A program made the position numbers and the translations under genes. DNA of 64,000 nucleotides from Paracnuella aquatica (lineage in GTDB: Bacteria > Bacteroidota > Bacteroidia > Chitinophagales > Chitinophagaceae). Of this stretch, positions 52,393 through 61,173 are shown piece by piece. The stretch lies in contig NZ_QOWJ01000005.1 of assembly GCF_003332885.2 (NCBI RefSeq), forward strand, positions 62,001 through 126,000. Direction: 5' to 3'. The first letter of the stretch is position 1, and the number at the start of each line of letters is the position of its first letter. Under the pieces are notes generated by a model that had not been told where the DNA came from, searched no databases, and saw only the letters and a list, made by a program, of their open reading frames with translations.

Positions 52393-53187
52393 ATGAAAAT
52401 TGGAGGTGATATGAGCAAATTGCGTTGGTTGCTGTTGGTGCTTTTTGCCGCATGGAACATGCAGGGCAAGGCGCAGAATCTTGCCTTTCAGTCGGGGGAA
52501 AAAATATCCTACGTTGTTTTTTACAATGTAATGGGCATTTATGTAAATGCAGGCAATGCCACTTTTTCCGCATCGCGCCGCTCCTATGAGAACAACGATG
52601 TTTTTCATCTGGTGGGAGAGGGCGTTACCAATACCCGCTACGACTGGATATTTAAGGTGCGTGACCGCTACGAAAGCTATTTCGATACACAGCGCATGCA
52701 GCCGCTGAAGTTTGTACGCAATGTGCATGAAGGCGATTATAAAAAATACGAGGAAGTAACTTTTGACCACCACAACCGCGTGGCCACTACCACCAAGGGT
52801 GTAGTAAAAGTGCCGCACGCCGTACAGGATGTCATTTCGTCGCTCTATTTTGCCCGCAACCTCGATTTTAGCAAGCTGCGCCCCGGCGACAAAGTGCCGT
52901 TTAGCATGTACCTCGATAACGAAGTGCACAACATGCATATCCGCTATATGGGCAAAGAGCGGATCAAAACCCGTTACGGCACCTTCCGCGCCATCAAGCT
53001 CAAGCCCCTGCTGTTGAAAGGCGAAACCTTTAATGGCGGCGAGGACATGACCATTTGGGTAACCGACGATGCCAACCACATCCCGGTGCGCATTGAAAGC
53101 CCGCTAACCGTGGGCAGCGTAAAAGTAGACCTGATGGGGTATCAAAACCTGAAGCATCCGTTTACTGCGCTGGAATCGAAGCGATAG
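52393..53187 (+). CDS. DUF3108-family exported protein
   Basis: A 264-residue secreted protein from the ATG at 52393; an ATG at 52411 preceded by GGAGGTGAT would give the cleaner signal peptide MSKLRWLLLVLFAAWNMQG. The body starts LAFQSGEKISYVVFYNVMGI and contains ESYFDTQRMQPLKFVRNVHE and FDHHNRVATTTKG. This beta-rich fold is DUF3108, found in periplasmic proteins of unknown function in many Bacteroidota. A heptamer array follows its stop. Confidence 0.87.
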   Translation: MKIGGDMSKLRWLLLVLFAAWNMQGKAQNLAFQSGEKISYVVFYNVMGIYVNAGNATFSASRRSYENNDVFHLVGEGVTNTRYDWIFKVRDRYESYFDTQRMQPLKFVRNVHEGDYKKYEEVTFDHHNRVATTTKGVVKVPHAVQDVISSLYFARNLDFSKLRPGDKVPFSMYLDNEVHNMHIRYMGKERIKTRYGTFRAIKLKPLLLKGETFNGGEDMTIWVTDDANHIPVRIESPLTVGSVKVDLMGYQNLKHPFTALESKR

Positions 53188-53193
53188 GTAATT

Positions 53194-53276
53194 AAGTAAA
53201 AATTCAAAAGGCAAAATTCAAAAGAGGTTTCCAATAAAGCGGGATTCCCTTTTTGACTTTTGCCTTTTGAATTTTG
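53194..53276. repeat. Inverted pair of heptamer arrays (AATTCAA / CTTTTTG family)
   Basis: Left array 53194-53227: AAGTAAA, AATTCAA, AAGGCAA, AATTCAA, AAGAGG. Right array 53249-53276: CTTTTTG, ACTTTTG, CCTTTTG, AATTTTG. Same family as the array before recG. It fills the gap between the convergent DUF3108 and LOG-family genes. Confidence 0.9.
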
Positions 53277-53281
53277 AGTTA

Positions 53282-53818
53282 TTACAGGTGTTGCAACAAA
53301 TCTTCCGGTTCGTTCAGCACTGTTAGCGCTTCTTCTATTTTCCCGTACAACAGGCCTTCGTCCTGCAGCAATTGCAGGTGTTGCAGCAGGTGGTTGTAAA
53401 ATCCGCCGCTGTTGAGCAGGAACACTTTTTTATCGTGTAGCGCCAGCCCGTTCCAGGTCAGCATTTCAAACAATTCGTCCAGCGTGCCAAAGCCACCCGG
53501 CAAAATAATAGCCGCATCGCACAACTCATACATCAGCCGTTTGCGCTGGTGCATGTTTTCCACCACGGTCAGCTCCGAAATCCCGGTGTGTTGCGTTTCC
53601 CATTCAATAAGCCGCGTAGGAATGATGCCCCGCACCGTGCCACCCGCCGCCATGCAGGCATCAGCCACGCAACCCATCAGCCCGTTTTTGCCGCCGCCAT
53701 AAATCATGGTAATGCCTTTCTCTGCCATCAGCCGGCCCATTTCGGTGGTGTGGGTAGTAAATAGCGGGTTGTTTCCATACTTCGATGCGCAAAACACCGC
53801 CATTGATTGGATGCCCAT
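53282..53818 (-). CDS. LOG-family (TIGR00730) nucleotide-binding Rossmann protein
   Basis: A 178-residue cytoplasmic protein of the LOG (lonely guy) family. The phosphate/ribose-binding PGGFGTLDELFE motif (about residues 107-118) and IYGGGKNGLMG (about 39) are present. Plant-type members release cytokinin bases from riboside monophosphates, and bacterial members often hydrolyse AMP-type nucleotides; the function here is uncertain. The ATG at 53818 is supported by MGIQSMAVFCASKYG, the usual N-terminus. Monocistronic. Confidence 0.93.
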   Translation of the reverse strand: MGIQSMAVFCASKYGNNPLFTTHTTEMGRLMAEKGITMIYGGGKNGLMGCVADACMAAGGTVRGIIPTRLIEWETQHTGISELTVVENMHQRKRLMYELCDAAIILPGGFGTLDELFEMLTWNGLALHDKKVFLLNSGGFYNHLLQHLQLLQDEGLLYGKIEEALTVLNEPEDLLQHL

Positions 53819-53905
53819 TGATGATTATAAATTTTAGGCAGCAAAGGAAAACAAATTTTTCCCCCATAAAAAAAACCGCTTCTTTGCAGACGCGGAGCGG
53901 GGAAG

Positions 53906-54065
53906 AGTTGACAGTTGACAGTTAGTAGTTGATAGTGGGGAGTATGCGGCGTGTAATGGTTTTACTGATACCTGGTGCCTGCATTACAGAGATTAATTAG
54001 AAACAATTAATTGTTTCATCCGGCTGTTTACTCTCAACTACCAACTGTCAACTGTCAACTCCTCC
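53906..54065. repeat. Inverted pair of heptamer arrays (AGTTGAC / ACTGTCA family) with inner palindrome
   Basis: Left array 53906-53940: AGTTGAC, AGTTGAC, AGTTAGT, AGTTGAT, AGTGGGG. Right array 54031-54065: ACTCTCA, ACTACCA, ACTGTCA, ACTGTCA, ACTCCTC. Between them GAAACAATT/AATTGTTTC is an 18-base perfect palindrome (54001-54018). The right array ends 30 bases before the symporter start. Confidence 0.9.
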
Positions 54066-54095
54066 CTCCCTCCGCATTCAACCCAACCCGTTCAT

Positions 54096-55625
54096 ATGTC
54101 TGCAACCCTGTTGTTTTCTTTTGTCATTGGTTATTTCCTGTTGCTGCTGGTGGTGGCTTATTTTACATCGCGCAACTCCAACAACGATTCTTTTTTCATT
54201 GGCAACCGCAGCTCCAACTGGATGCTGGTGGCCTTTGGTATGATCGGCACATCGCTCAGCGGCGTTACGTTTGTGAGTGTGCCCGGCACGGTGGGCAGCG
54301 CCGGACTGCAATATTTCCAGGTGGTCATCGGTTATTTTCTCGGCTACATTGTCATTGCCTACGTGCTGTTGCCGTTGTATTATCGTCTCAATCTTACTTC
54401 CATTTACAACTACCTGGAGCAGCGCTTTGGCATGGTGAGCTATAAAACCGGCGCTACCTATTTTATCCTTTCCCGCACGCTGGGCGCCACGGCCCGCATG
54501 TACCTGGTGGTAAACATCCTGCAAATCTTTATCCTCGATTCGATGGGCGTGCCGTTTTGGGCCACGTCGCTCATTATCCTGCTGCTCATCCTGCTCTATA
54601 CTTTTGAAGGTGGTGTAAAAACCATTGTGTACACCGATACGCTGCAAACCTCCTGTATGCTCATTGGGCTGGTGGCCTGCATCATTGCTGTAATGAGCAA
54701 AATGGACCTGAGCCTGGGTGCTGCCGTCAGCCAGATGAGCGAAGCGGGTATGACCACCATCTTCAATACCGATCCAAAATCGCCGGGTTTTTTCCTGAAA
54801 CAAATCATTGGCGGCGCCTTTATTACCATTGCCATGACGGGCCTCGACCAGGAAATGATGCAGAAAAACATCTCGGTGCGTACGCTTAAGGATTCGCAGA
54901 AAAACGTGATGACCCTGAGCGTGGTGCTCCTGTTTGTAAACGGGCTGTTCCTGCTAATGGGCGGGCTGCTCTACCTCTATGCCGGTTCCATTGGCCTCGA
55001 CGTAAAAGGCGACGACCTGTTTCCAGCCATTGCCCTGGGCAATTACCTGTCCACCGGCATCGGCATCATCTTTATCATTGGGTTGATTTCGGCGCTTTTC
55101 CCTTCGGCTGATGGTGCGCTTACCGCACTTACTTCTTCTTTTTGCATCGACATACTGGGATTGAAACGCCGGGACGACTTAAATGAAAAAGGACGCAGGC
55201 GTACCCGCCTTACCGTGCATCTTACGTTTGCCGTGGTGTTTTTTCTGTGTGTAATGATGTTTAAATGGATCAACGACAAAAGCATCATTGACGTGATCCT
55301 GAAAGTGGCGGGTTACACTTATGGGCCACTGCTGGGGCTGTTTGCCTTTGGCATTCTTACCCGCCGCACCATCAACGACCGGCTTTCTTTGGTGGTGTGC
55401 ATTGTGGCGCCACTGCTGGTCATTGGTCTCGACCTCATCAACAATGCCGAGTGGTTTGCCGGTAAATTAAAGCTCGCCGAAACATCGGCCGCCGCGCTGA
55501 AAGATTTTTCCAACAACTTGTTTTACGGCTTCCGCATTGGTATTGAGCTGCTCATCATCAATGGTGCACTGACGTTTTTGGGACTGTGGCTGATTTCGAA
55601 AAAAGCTCCGGAAGTGGCTAAATAA
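54096..55625 (+). CDS. Sodium:solute symporter (SSS/SLC5 family)
   Basis: A 509-residue inner-membrane transporter with about 13 hydrophobic segments. Early motifs FFIGNRSSNWMLVAFGMIGT and GVTFVSVPGTVGSAG, and GLDQEMMQKNIS near residue 250, are characteristic of the SSS family (PutP/SGLT-like). Substrate unknown; sugar, nucleoside or organic-acid types cannot be told apart by eye. Start MSATLLFSFVIGYFLLLLV. Upstream lies a heptamer array, and downstream lies repeat copy 3. Confidence 0.92.
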   Translation: MSATLLFSFVIGYFLLLLVVAYFTSRNSNNDSFFIGNRSSNWMLVAFGMIGTSLSGVTFVSVPGTVGSAGLQYFQVVIGYFLGYIVIAYVLLPLYYRLNLTSIYNYLEQRFGMVSYKTGATYFILSRTLGATARMYLVVNILQIFILDSMGVPFWATSLIILLLILLYTFEGGVKTIVYTDTLQTSCMLIGLVACIIAVMSKMDLSLGAAVSQMSEAGMTTIFNTDPKSPGFFLKQIIGGAFITIAMTGLDQEMMQKNISVRTLKDSQKNVMTLSVVLLFVNGLFLLMGGLLYLYAGSIGLDVKGDDLFPAIALGNYLSTGIGIIFIIGLISALFPSADGALTALTSSFCIDILGLKRRDDLNEKGRRRTRLTVHLTFAVVFFLCVMMFKWINDKSIIDVILKVAGYTYGPLLGLFAFGILTRRTINDRLSLVVCIVAPLLVIGLDLINNAEWFAGKLKLAETSAAALKDFSNNLFYGFRIGIELLIINGALTFLGLWLISKKAPEVAK

Positions 55626-55627
55626 GT

Positions 55628-55730
55628 TTTCACGCAAAGGCGCGGAGTTTTGGGCATAAGGCGCAAAGGGCATGTTTGCCTAAATATCCTTCTCTGTGCT
55701 CCTTCGTTTCTTGGTGCCTTTGTGGTTCAA
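55628..55730. repeat. Dispersed intergenic element (copy 3 of 4)
   Basis: Left end TTTCACGCAAAGGCGCGGAG at 55628. Right end ends TGCCTTTGTGGTTCAA at 55730. Shortest of the copies, with a weaker left end. Confidence 0.65.
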
Positions 55731-55748
55731 AAATCAAACGCAACATCC

Positions 55749-56387
55749 ATGGAAATACTCCCCGAAATAGTACTCGAATATGCCGAAAGGTTCACTTCCC
55801 CCGAGGACGAACTGCTGCAGGAAGTTAGCGAGTACACCGTAGCCCACCACCCCAAGGCACACATGCTGAGCGGAAAGGTGCAGGGAAAATTTTTGGAAAT
55901 GATTTCCTGCATGCTCAAACCGGCGCGGGTGCTGGAAATCGGCACGTTTACCGGCTACAGCGCACTCTGTTTGGCCAAGGGGCTGGCAATAGATGGCCAG
56001 CTTCATACGTTTGAACTACGCGAAGCAGACGCCGCCGTAGCGCAGGATTTTTTTAACCGGTCTGTTTTCAAAGAAAAAATTTTCTTGCACATCGGCGACG
56101 CCCACCAGATGGTCGGCGAACTGGATGAAACTTGGGATTTGGTGTTTATCGACGCCGACAAGACCGGTTATGAGGATTATTTTAAGCTTGTTTTGCCAAA
56201 ATTGCGACCTGGTGGTTTTATCTTCGTTGACAATACGCTCTTTCACGGACAGGTACTAGAGAAAGAAGTCAGGGGCAAAAATGCGTTGGCGGTACACCGG
56301 TTCAACGAGTTTTTGCGGCAGCAAACCGGCATCGAGCATGTGCTGCTGCCTCTGCGGGATGGATTGACCCTTGTTCGTAAACTGTGA
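55749..56387 (+). CDS. SAM-dependent O-methyltransferase (caffeoyl-CoA/catechol type)
   Basis: A 212-residue class I methyltransferase. Motif I VLEIGTFTGYSALCLAKGL (about residues 62-80) binds SAM, and the metal/active-site region VFIDADKTGYEDYF (about 136) and FVDNTLFHG (about 163) match the O-methyltransferase 3 family. Usually Mg-dependent transfer of a methyl group to a catechol-like hydroxyl. The start is the ATG at 55749; the reading frame runs further back but there enters the repeat. Cellular substrate unknown. Confidence 0.93.
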   Translation: MEILPEIVLEYAERFTSPEDELLQEVSEYTVAHHPKAHMLSGKVQGKFLEMISCMLKPARVLEIGTFTGYSALCLAKGLAIDGQLHTFELREADAAVAQDFFNRSVFKEKIFLHIGDAHQMVGELDETWDLVFIDADKTGYEDYFKLVLPKLRPGGFIFVDNTLFHGQVLEKEVRGKNALAVHRFNEFLRQQTGIEHVLLPLRDGLTLVRKL

Positions 56388-56512
56388 TATTTTGCGGTTA
56401 CCTGTGTAGTAAGATTTTGCCGGGTGTAGCCACTAACCACAATCGATAACCAAAAACACTTTATTTTTTGCACAGCCTCCCGGGGCTGCGCACCAAACCG
56501 TGTACTATCCAA

Positions 56513-57754
56513 ATGAAAAAAAGCCGTTTCCCCATCCTGCTTGCCTTGCTGCTTACCGCACAGGCCACCTTTGCCCAATCTTCTGCAGTTATTCGCACCT
56601 ATGTAATGCAGTTTAAAGACATTGCCATTGAAGAAATGAAACGCACCGGCGTTCCGGCTTCCATTAAGTTGGCGCAGGGTATTCACGAAACCATGGCGGG
56701 CCAGAGTGTGCTGGTGCGCAAATCGAACAACCATTTTGGCATCAAATGCAAAGAAACCTGGACCGGCCAGTCGGTAAAACACGACGATGATGCGCCGCAA
56801 GAGTGCTTCCGCAAATATGACCTTGCTGCCGAATCTTACCGCGACCACTCCGAATTTTTGCGTACCCGCAAACACTATGCTGCTCTTTTTGAGCTGGATC
56901 CCACCGATTACCGGGGCTGGGCTTATGGTTTAAAAAAAGCCGGATACGCCACCAACCCCAAATATCCGCAGATCATTATCAAGCTGATCGAAGATTATAA
57001 CCTGCAGGATTATTCGCTCATTGCCTTGGGCCAAAAAACCGAAGGTCCCGATGTGCTGTGGGCACAGCAGGGCACCACGGTGCCACAGCCGCAGCAGGCC
57101 ATTGTTGCCGTGGCAAAAGAAGCCGCGCCACAGCCCGTGGCTGCTCCCAAGCCGCAGTATCCTTCCGGCGTGTTTCGCATCAACGATACCAAAGTGATCT
57201 GGGTAGCCGCCGGCACATCTTACCTGAGCATTGCCGAAGAACACCATATTCCGCTGGCCCGCCTGTTCGATTTTAACGACATGCCCGTGCAGGAAACCGC
57301 CACCTCCGACGGCCTGGTTTATTTGCAGCGCAAGCGCAAAACCGGCAGCGCCGAAGCACACAAAGTAGCTTTTGGCGAAAACCTCCACAGCATTGCACAG
57401 GCCGAGGGCATTCGCCTCGAAAGCTTGTTGTCGCTGAACCATTTGGAAAGCGGCATGCAGCCCGAAATTGGTGAACTGCTGTTTTTAAAGGAAAAAGCCC
57501 CGGCTATGCCCCGCCTCATTACTGCCACCGCCCAGGTATCGGTGCCCCAGATGGCAGCGCTGGCATCGGGTCCGGCGGCAGCAACCGTTGGTGTGGAAGA
57601 AACCGAAGGATTTTCGGAGCACGTGGTGCAGCCCAAAGAAACCCTGTACGCCATTGCCCGCCGCTACTCGGTAAATGTGCAAGACCTGATGAAATGGAAC
57701 GAACTGCAGGATGGCCATCTTAAAAGCGGGCAGACGCTGCGCATTAAAAAATAA
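56513..57754 (+). CDS. Exported glucosaminidase with LysM domains (peptidoglycan hydrolase)
   Basis: A 413-residue exported protein; signal peptide 1-22 (ends ATFAQ). The Flg/Mannosyl-glucosaminidase domain covers about residues 25-165, with KLAQGIHETMAGQSVLVRKS carrying the putative catalytic Glu and NNHFGIKCKETW. Two LysM-like modules (VAAGTSYLSIAEEHHIPLAR, VAFGENLHSIAQAEGIRLES) and a clear C-terminal one (HVVQPKETLYAIARRYSVNV, ending SGQTLRIKK) bind peptidoglycan. It probably cleaves glycan strands during wall growth or separation. The stop codon adjoins the next ATG directly (TAA ATG), so it is cotranscribed with the phosphoribosyltransferase gene. Confidence 0.93.
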   Translation: MKKSRFPILLALLLTAQATFAQSSAVIRTYVMQFKDIAIEEMKRTGVPASIKLAQGIHETMAGQSVLVRKSNNHFGIKCKETWTGQSVKHDDDAPQECFRKYDLAAESYRDHSEFLRTRKHYAALFELDPTDYRGWAYGLKKAGYATNPKYPQIIIKLIEDYNLQDYSLIALGQKTEGPDVLWAQQGTTVPQPQQAIVAVAKEAAPQPVAAPKPQYPSGVFRINDTKVIWVAAGTSYLSIAEEHHIPLARLFDFNDMPVQETATSDGLVYLQRKRKTGSAEAHKVAFGENLHSIAQAEGIRLESLLSLNHLESGMQPEIGELLFLKEKAPAMPRLITATAQVSVPQMAALASGPAAATVGVEETEGFSEHVVQPKETLYAIARRYSVNVQDLMKWNELQDGHLKSGQTLRIKK

Positions 57755-58294
57755 ATGGAAACAGTACACGTTAAGGACCGGAACTTTGGTACCTATCTCA
57801 CCGAGGCCATGATCGCCGAAAAAGTGGCCCTGCTGGCTGCGCAGCTCAACCGCGATTATGCCGGCAAACAGCCGCTTTTTATTGCCATTTTAAATGGCGC
57901 ATTTATGTTTGCCTCCGACCTGTTCAAGCAAATCAACATCGACGCAGAGATATCGTTTATCAAGCTGGCTTCTTACAAAGGCATGAAGTCAAGCGGCAAC
58001 GTGATCACCGCCATTGGGTTGGAGCAAGACCTGTACGGCCGCGACGTGATCATTGTGGAAGACATTGTGGATACGGGCAAAACGCTGTATCATTTTTTGC
58101 CGCAGTTGCAGCACCAGCACCCGGCTTCGCTAAAAATTGCCGCCCTGCTGCACAAGCCCGAGGCCACAAAGTTTCCGCTGCAGATCGATTATGTTGGTTT
58201 TACCATCCCCAATAAGTTTGTGGTAGGCTACGGCCTCGATTATGATGGCCTGGGCCGCAACCTGAAAGAAATTTACCAGCTGGCGCAGGAGTAG
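57755..58294 (+). CDS. hpt: Hypoxanthine phosphoribosyltransferase
   Basis: A 179-residue purine-salvage enzyme converting hypoxanthine or guanine plus PRPP to IMP or GMP. The PRPP-binding loop VIIVEDIVDTGKTL (about residues 92-105) and the active-site loop SFIKLASYKGMKSSG (about 67) are present. Length is typical. The ATG begins immediately after the stop of the glucosaminidase gene. A rho-independent terminator follows at 58329. Confidence 0.95.
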   Translation: METVHVKDRNFGTYLTEAMIAEKVALLAAQLNRDYAGKQPLFIAILNGAFMFASDLFKQINIDAEISFIKLASYKGMKSSGNVITAIGLEQDLYGRDVIIVEDIVDTGKTLYHFLPQLQHQHPASLKIAALLHKPEATKFPLQIDYVGFTIPNKFVVGYGLDYDGLGRNLKEIYQLAQE

Positions 58295-58328
58295 CGTACC
58301 GTCTTCTCCCGGCAATAGAAATGATTGA

Positions 58329-58378
58329 TGCAGCACCGATGCAGCGTAGAAAAAAGCGTAGCAGGTGCTGCATTTTTT
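58329..58378 (+). terminator. Terminator after hpt
   Basis: TGCAGCACC pairs with GGTGCTGCA around a 26-base loop, followed by TTTTTT. Confidence 0.65.
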
Positions 58379-58464
58379 ATAAGTCGTTGAGCAACATACC
58401 GGCCCATACATTTTTAGAGCGTTGCCGGCGCTAAATTCGTACTTTGCAAATACTATCTGCTGCC

Positions 58465-60210
58465 GTGAACCTGAAAAACCTCATATACTTTTCGCTGCTG
58501 GTCCTGTTGCCCCGTTTGGGCATTGCGCAGCAGTTGTATGTTCGGGGCGAGGTCACGGACGAGCAGGGAAAGCCGCTGCCCAACGCCGCCATTTTACAAC
58601 ACAGCACCCGCTTTGTTTTTTACTCGGGTGGCACCGGCGGTTTTGGTGTGCTTTGTCCCAAAGCTACCGACTCCCTTACTTTTTCGATGGATGGCTACCA
58701 AAGCCTGAAGCTGCCCGCCGATGCGGCGCAATACCTGAAAGTGGTGCTCAAGCGCAAGCAGGTAACTGCCGGCTCGGTAACCAAACTGGCGTCGCTAACG
58801 CAAAACCTTACCCGCGAATGGCAGCAGCCCTGGCTTACCGGCGATGAAACCTATGTGTCGCTGCTGGAAAACGGTTTTGTGCCTGCGGCTGGTTTTCCAT
58901 CCACCGGTGTCCGGCTTAATATCGACCGTGCCTCGTACAGCAATGTGCGGCGTTTTTTAAAAATGAGCACTCACGTGCCACCCGATGCGGTGCGCATCGA
59001 GGAAATGCTCAATTACTTCAACTTTCGCTACGAGCCGCCTCCTCCGGGTGAAACTTTTGCCATTAGGCCGGTGCTCACCGAGTGCCCATGGAATGCAGCC
59101 AACCGCCTGATGTTTGTGCAGGTGGCTTCCCGCCAGGTGCCGCTCGATAGCCTGCCGCCTTCGCATCTTACTTTTCTGATTGATGTATCGGGGTCGATGG
59201 ATATGCCCAACCGGCTGCCGCTCCTCAAATCGGGATTTCGCAGCCTGGTGCAAAACCTGCGGCCTGTTGATTCAGTTTCGATTGTGGTGTATGGCGGATC
59301 GGTAGGGGTGTGGATGCCCACCACCGGCGGCGATCAAAAGGAAAAGATCTTTCGTGCTATTGATAGCCTGGAGCCGGGCGGTGCTACGCCTGGCGAGGCA
59401 GGGGTAAAACTGGCCTACCGGCTGGCGCAAACCCATTTTATCCGCAACGGCAACAACCGCGTAATACTGGCAACTGATGGTGATTTCAATGTGGGACTTC
59501 GCTCCGAATCGGACCTGGAAGAACTAATTACCAAGCACCGGCAAACGGGCATTTACCTAACCTGTCTCGGAGTGGGTATGGGCAATTATAAGGATTCCAA
59601 AATACAGGCGCTGGCGCAAAAAGGCCACGGCAATTTTGCCTATATCGACTCGTATGCCGAAGCAGAAAAAGTGCTGTTGCAGGAGTTTATGCAAACCCTG
59701 TATACCGTGGCCGATGATGCTTCGTTTATCGTGCAGTTTGATCCATCGGTGGTGCAACAGTACCGCCTTGTTGGGTTCGACAACAAAGTGGGTGCTTTCC
59801 TCGATTCGCTGGCGGCCATGGAAGGCGGCGAGATCGGGTCGGCTTATTCTTCTTTACTCATTTTTGAAGTAGAGCCGGCTACCTCATTTACTGCTTCGGT
59901 TCAGCCTGCACAGTTTCAACTCCTCTACCGCCTGCCTAACCAGAACAAAGTATTGCAGGTAAACGAATTTCCGCACATTACCGAAGTGCCCTGGACCCAG
60001 TTGAACCGCGAATACCAACTGGCCGGTTCGGTGGCCTTGTTCGGGATGTTGCTGCGCAACTCGCGGTACACCAAAAACATATCCTGGGACCAGGTAATGA
60101 ATCTCGCCGCAGCTGCAGCCGATAAGGAAAACAAATCGCAGCAGGAGTTCCTGGAAATGATCAAGCTGGCGAAGAAGATTTATGGCAAAAAGAAGCGGGG
60201 CAAAGGATAA
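58465..60210 (+). CDS. Exported von Willebrand factor A protein with carboxypeptidase-regulatory-like domain (YfbK-like)
   Basis: A 581-residue exported protein from GTG at 58465, which gives the signal peptide MNLKNLIYFSLLVLLPRLGIAQ; the TTG at 58444 is an alternative. Residues about 22-95 form a CarboxypepD-regulatory-like beta-sandwich (VRGEVTDEQGKPLPNAAIL). Residues about 228-410 are a vWA domain with a MIDAS metal site (FLIDVSGSMDMPNRL, then the TDG of ILATDGDFNVG). The C-terminal part fits the YfbK/DUF3520 type. Likely anchored to or secreted at the envelope; partners unknown. Confidence 0.88.
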   Translation: MNLKNLIYFSLLVLLPRLGIAQQLYVRGEVTDEQGKPLPNAAILQHSTRFVFYSGGTGGFGVLCPKATDSLTFSMDGYQSLKLPADAAQYLKVVLKRKQVTAGSVTKLASLTQNLTREWQQPWLTGDETYVSLLENGFVPAAGFPSTGVRLNIDRASYSNVRRFLKMSTHVPPDAVRIEEMLNYFNFRYEPPPPGETFAIRPVLTECPWNAANRLMFVQVASRQVPLDSLPPSHLTFLIDVSGSMDMPNRLPLLKSGFRSLVQNLRPVDSVSIVVYGGSVGVWMPTTGGDQKEKIFRAIDSLEPGGATPGEAGVKLAYRLAQTHFIRNGNNRVILATDGDFNVGLRSESDLEELITKHRQTGIYLTCLGVGMGNYKDSKIQALAQKGHGNFAYIDSYAEAEKVLLQEFMQTLYTVADDASFIVQFDPSVVQQYRLVGFDNKVGAFLDSLAAMEGGEIGSAYSSLLIFEVEPATSFTASVQPAQFQLLYRLPNQNKVLQVNEFPHITEVPWTQLNREYQLAGSVALFGMLLRNSRYTKNISWDQVMNLAAAAADKENKSQQEFLEMIKLAKKIYGKKKRGKG

Positions 60211-60306
60211 GTCGAAAACGCATTTTGATCCATTAAGAAGAAATAATTCTGCTCCTCGTAGATTTGAGTCGTCACTATTCTCAAATTGAATTCATGAAAT
60301 GCCTGT

Positions 60307-60657
60307 TTAATTTGCAGGTTTCATCAGATAATAAGAATATTCAGTTCCAGGGTCAGTTCCTGTACTGAATGCTGAAATCAACTGCCAACCATCGGCGCCC
60401 AACGCATTAAGCGCGTCATCGGTGTACTTAAAGTTTTTTATTTTGGCCTTAAGCGCATCATTTACATGATCACTATTCACCCACATATTTTTAGGATTAC
60501 CGATCCTGTCCCATTGATCATGAAAATACAGAACAGCATACGAATATTTTTTACTGGCTTGAGCCGTTGCTTTACTTACGGAACTTTGGGCTAGTGTGAA
60601 CAAATAGGTGCAGGATGCGGCAATGGCTAGTACAATCACAATGAAGGTTCTGTTCAT
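60307..60657 (-). CDS. Small exported protein, DUF4177-like, function unknown
   Basis: A 116-residue protein with a signal peptide (MNRTFIVIVLAIAASCTYLF, to about residue 24). The body includes YFHDQWDRIGNPKNMW and DDALNALGADGWQLISAF, the latter like the DUF4177 motif ALNALGxxGWEL. It is isolated between the vWA gene and a gene-poor stretch. Composition is protein-like and the signal peptide is clear, but no operon neighbour helps. Confidence 0.7.
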   Translation of the reverse strand: MNRTFIVIVLAIAASCTYLFTLAQSSVSKATAQASKKYSYAVLYFHDQWDRIGNPKNMWVNSDHVNDALKAKIKNFKYTDDALNALGADGWQLISAFSTGTDPGTEYSYYLMKPAN

Positions 60658-61173
60658 AATTATGGTTTTTAGTGGATAATCATTTTAACTATTACACAAA
60701 ACCTCTTACTACGAATTTTGAATTGTGGTCCCACTTGTCCCCTCAAAGAAATTGGGATTGCTATACGGCTGCTATCATCGCAAATAGAAATTGCATAAGC
60801 CACATCCCTCTAAACAGGCGTATCATTTTTGGGCGTAGACAACAACCTGCACACTAATGTATTATTTTTTATTAATGCAATGGTGTAAACATACCAGCAA
60901 CTTTATGTTTGCTTGTTTTTTTCGGACTCAATGTATAAACGGTAAAGTTTAATTGTTGTCTTCCTGATAAAAGATGCATTTTTTGGCACTCAATATGGGC
61001 TTTGCGAATACCCTTGGCCAGCAAGGAACACTGAATGATTCTTGCGCATTTGTTGATTTAAATCAGTGGAATGACTTAATGGCTCACAACAACAATGACC
61101 AAAGCCTCATGCATTCTATAAAAAAAGAGGCACTAGGCCTCTCCATATTTTTACCGGTAAACGGTGCACTGTT
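60658..61173. other. Gene-poor, visibly A/T-richer stretch of 516 bases
   Basis: Runs of TTTTTTATTAATG-type sequence stand out against the neighbours. A 76-codon frame at 60974-61204 has no recognisable domain and overlaps the dnaJ end, so I do not call it. It contains the dnaJ terminator at 61121-61142. Confidence 0.5.
61121..61142 (-). terminator. Terminator of dnaJ
   Basis: On the minus strand AGAGGC-CTAGT-GCCTCT is followed by TTTTTT; 31 bases past the dnaJ stop. Confidence 0.85.
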
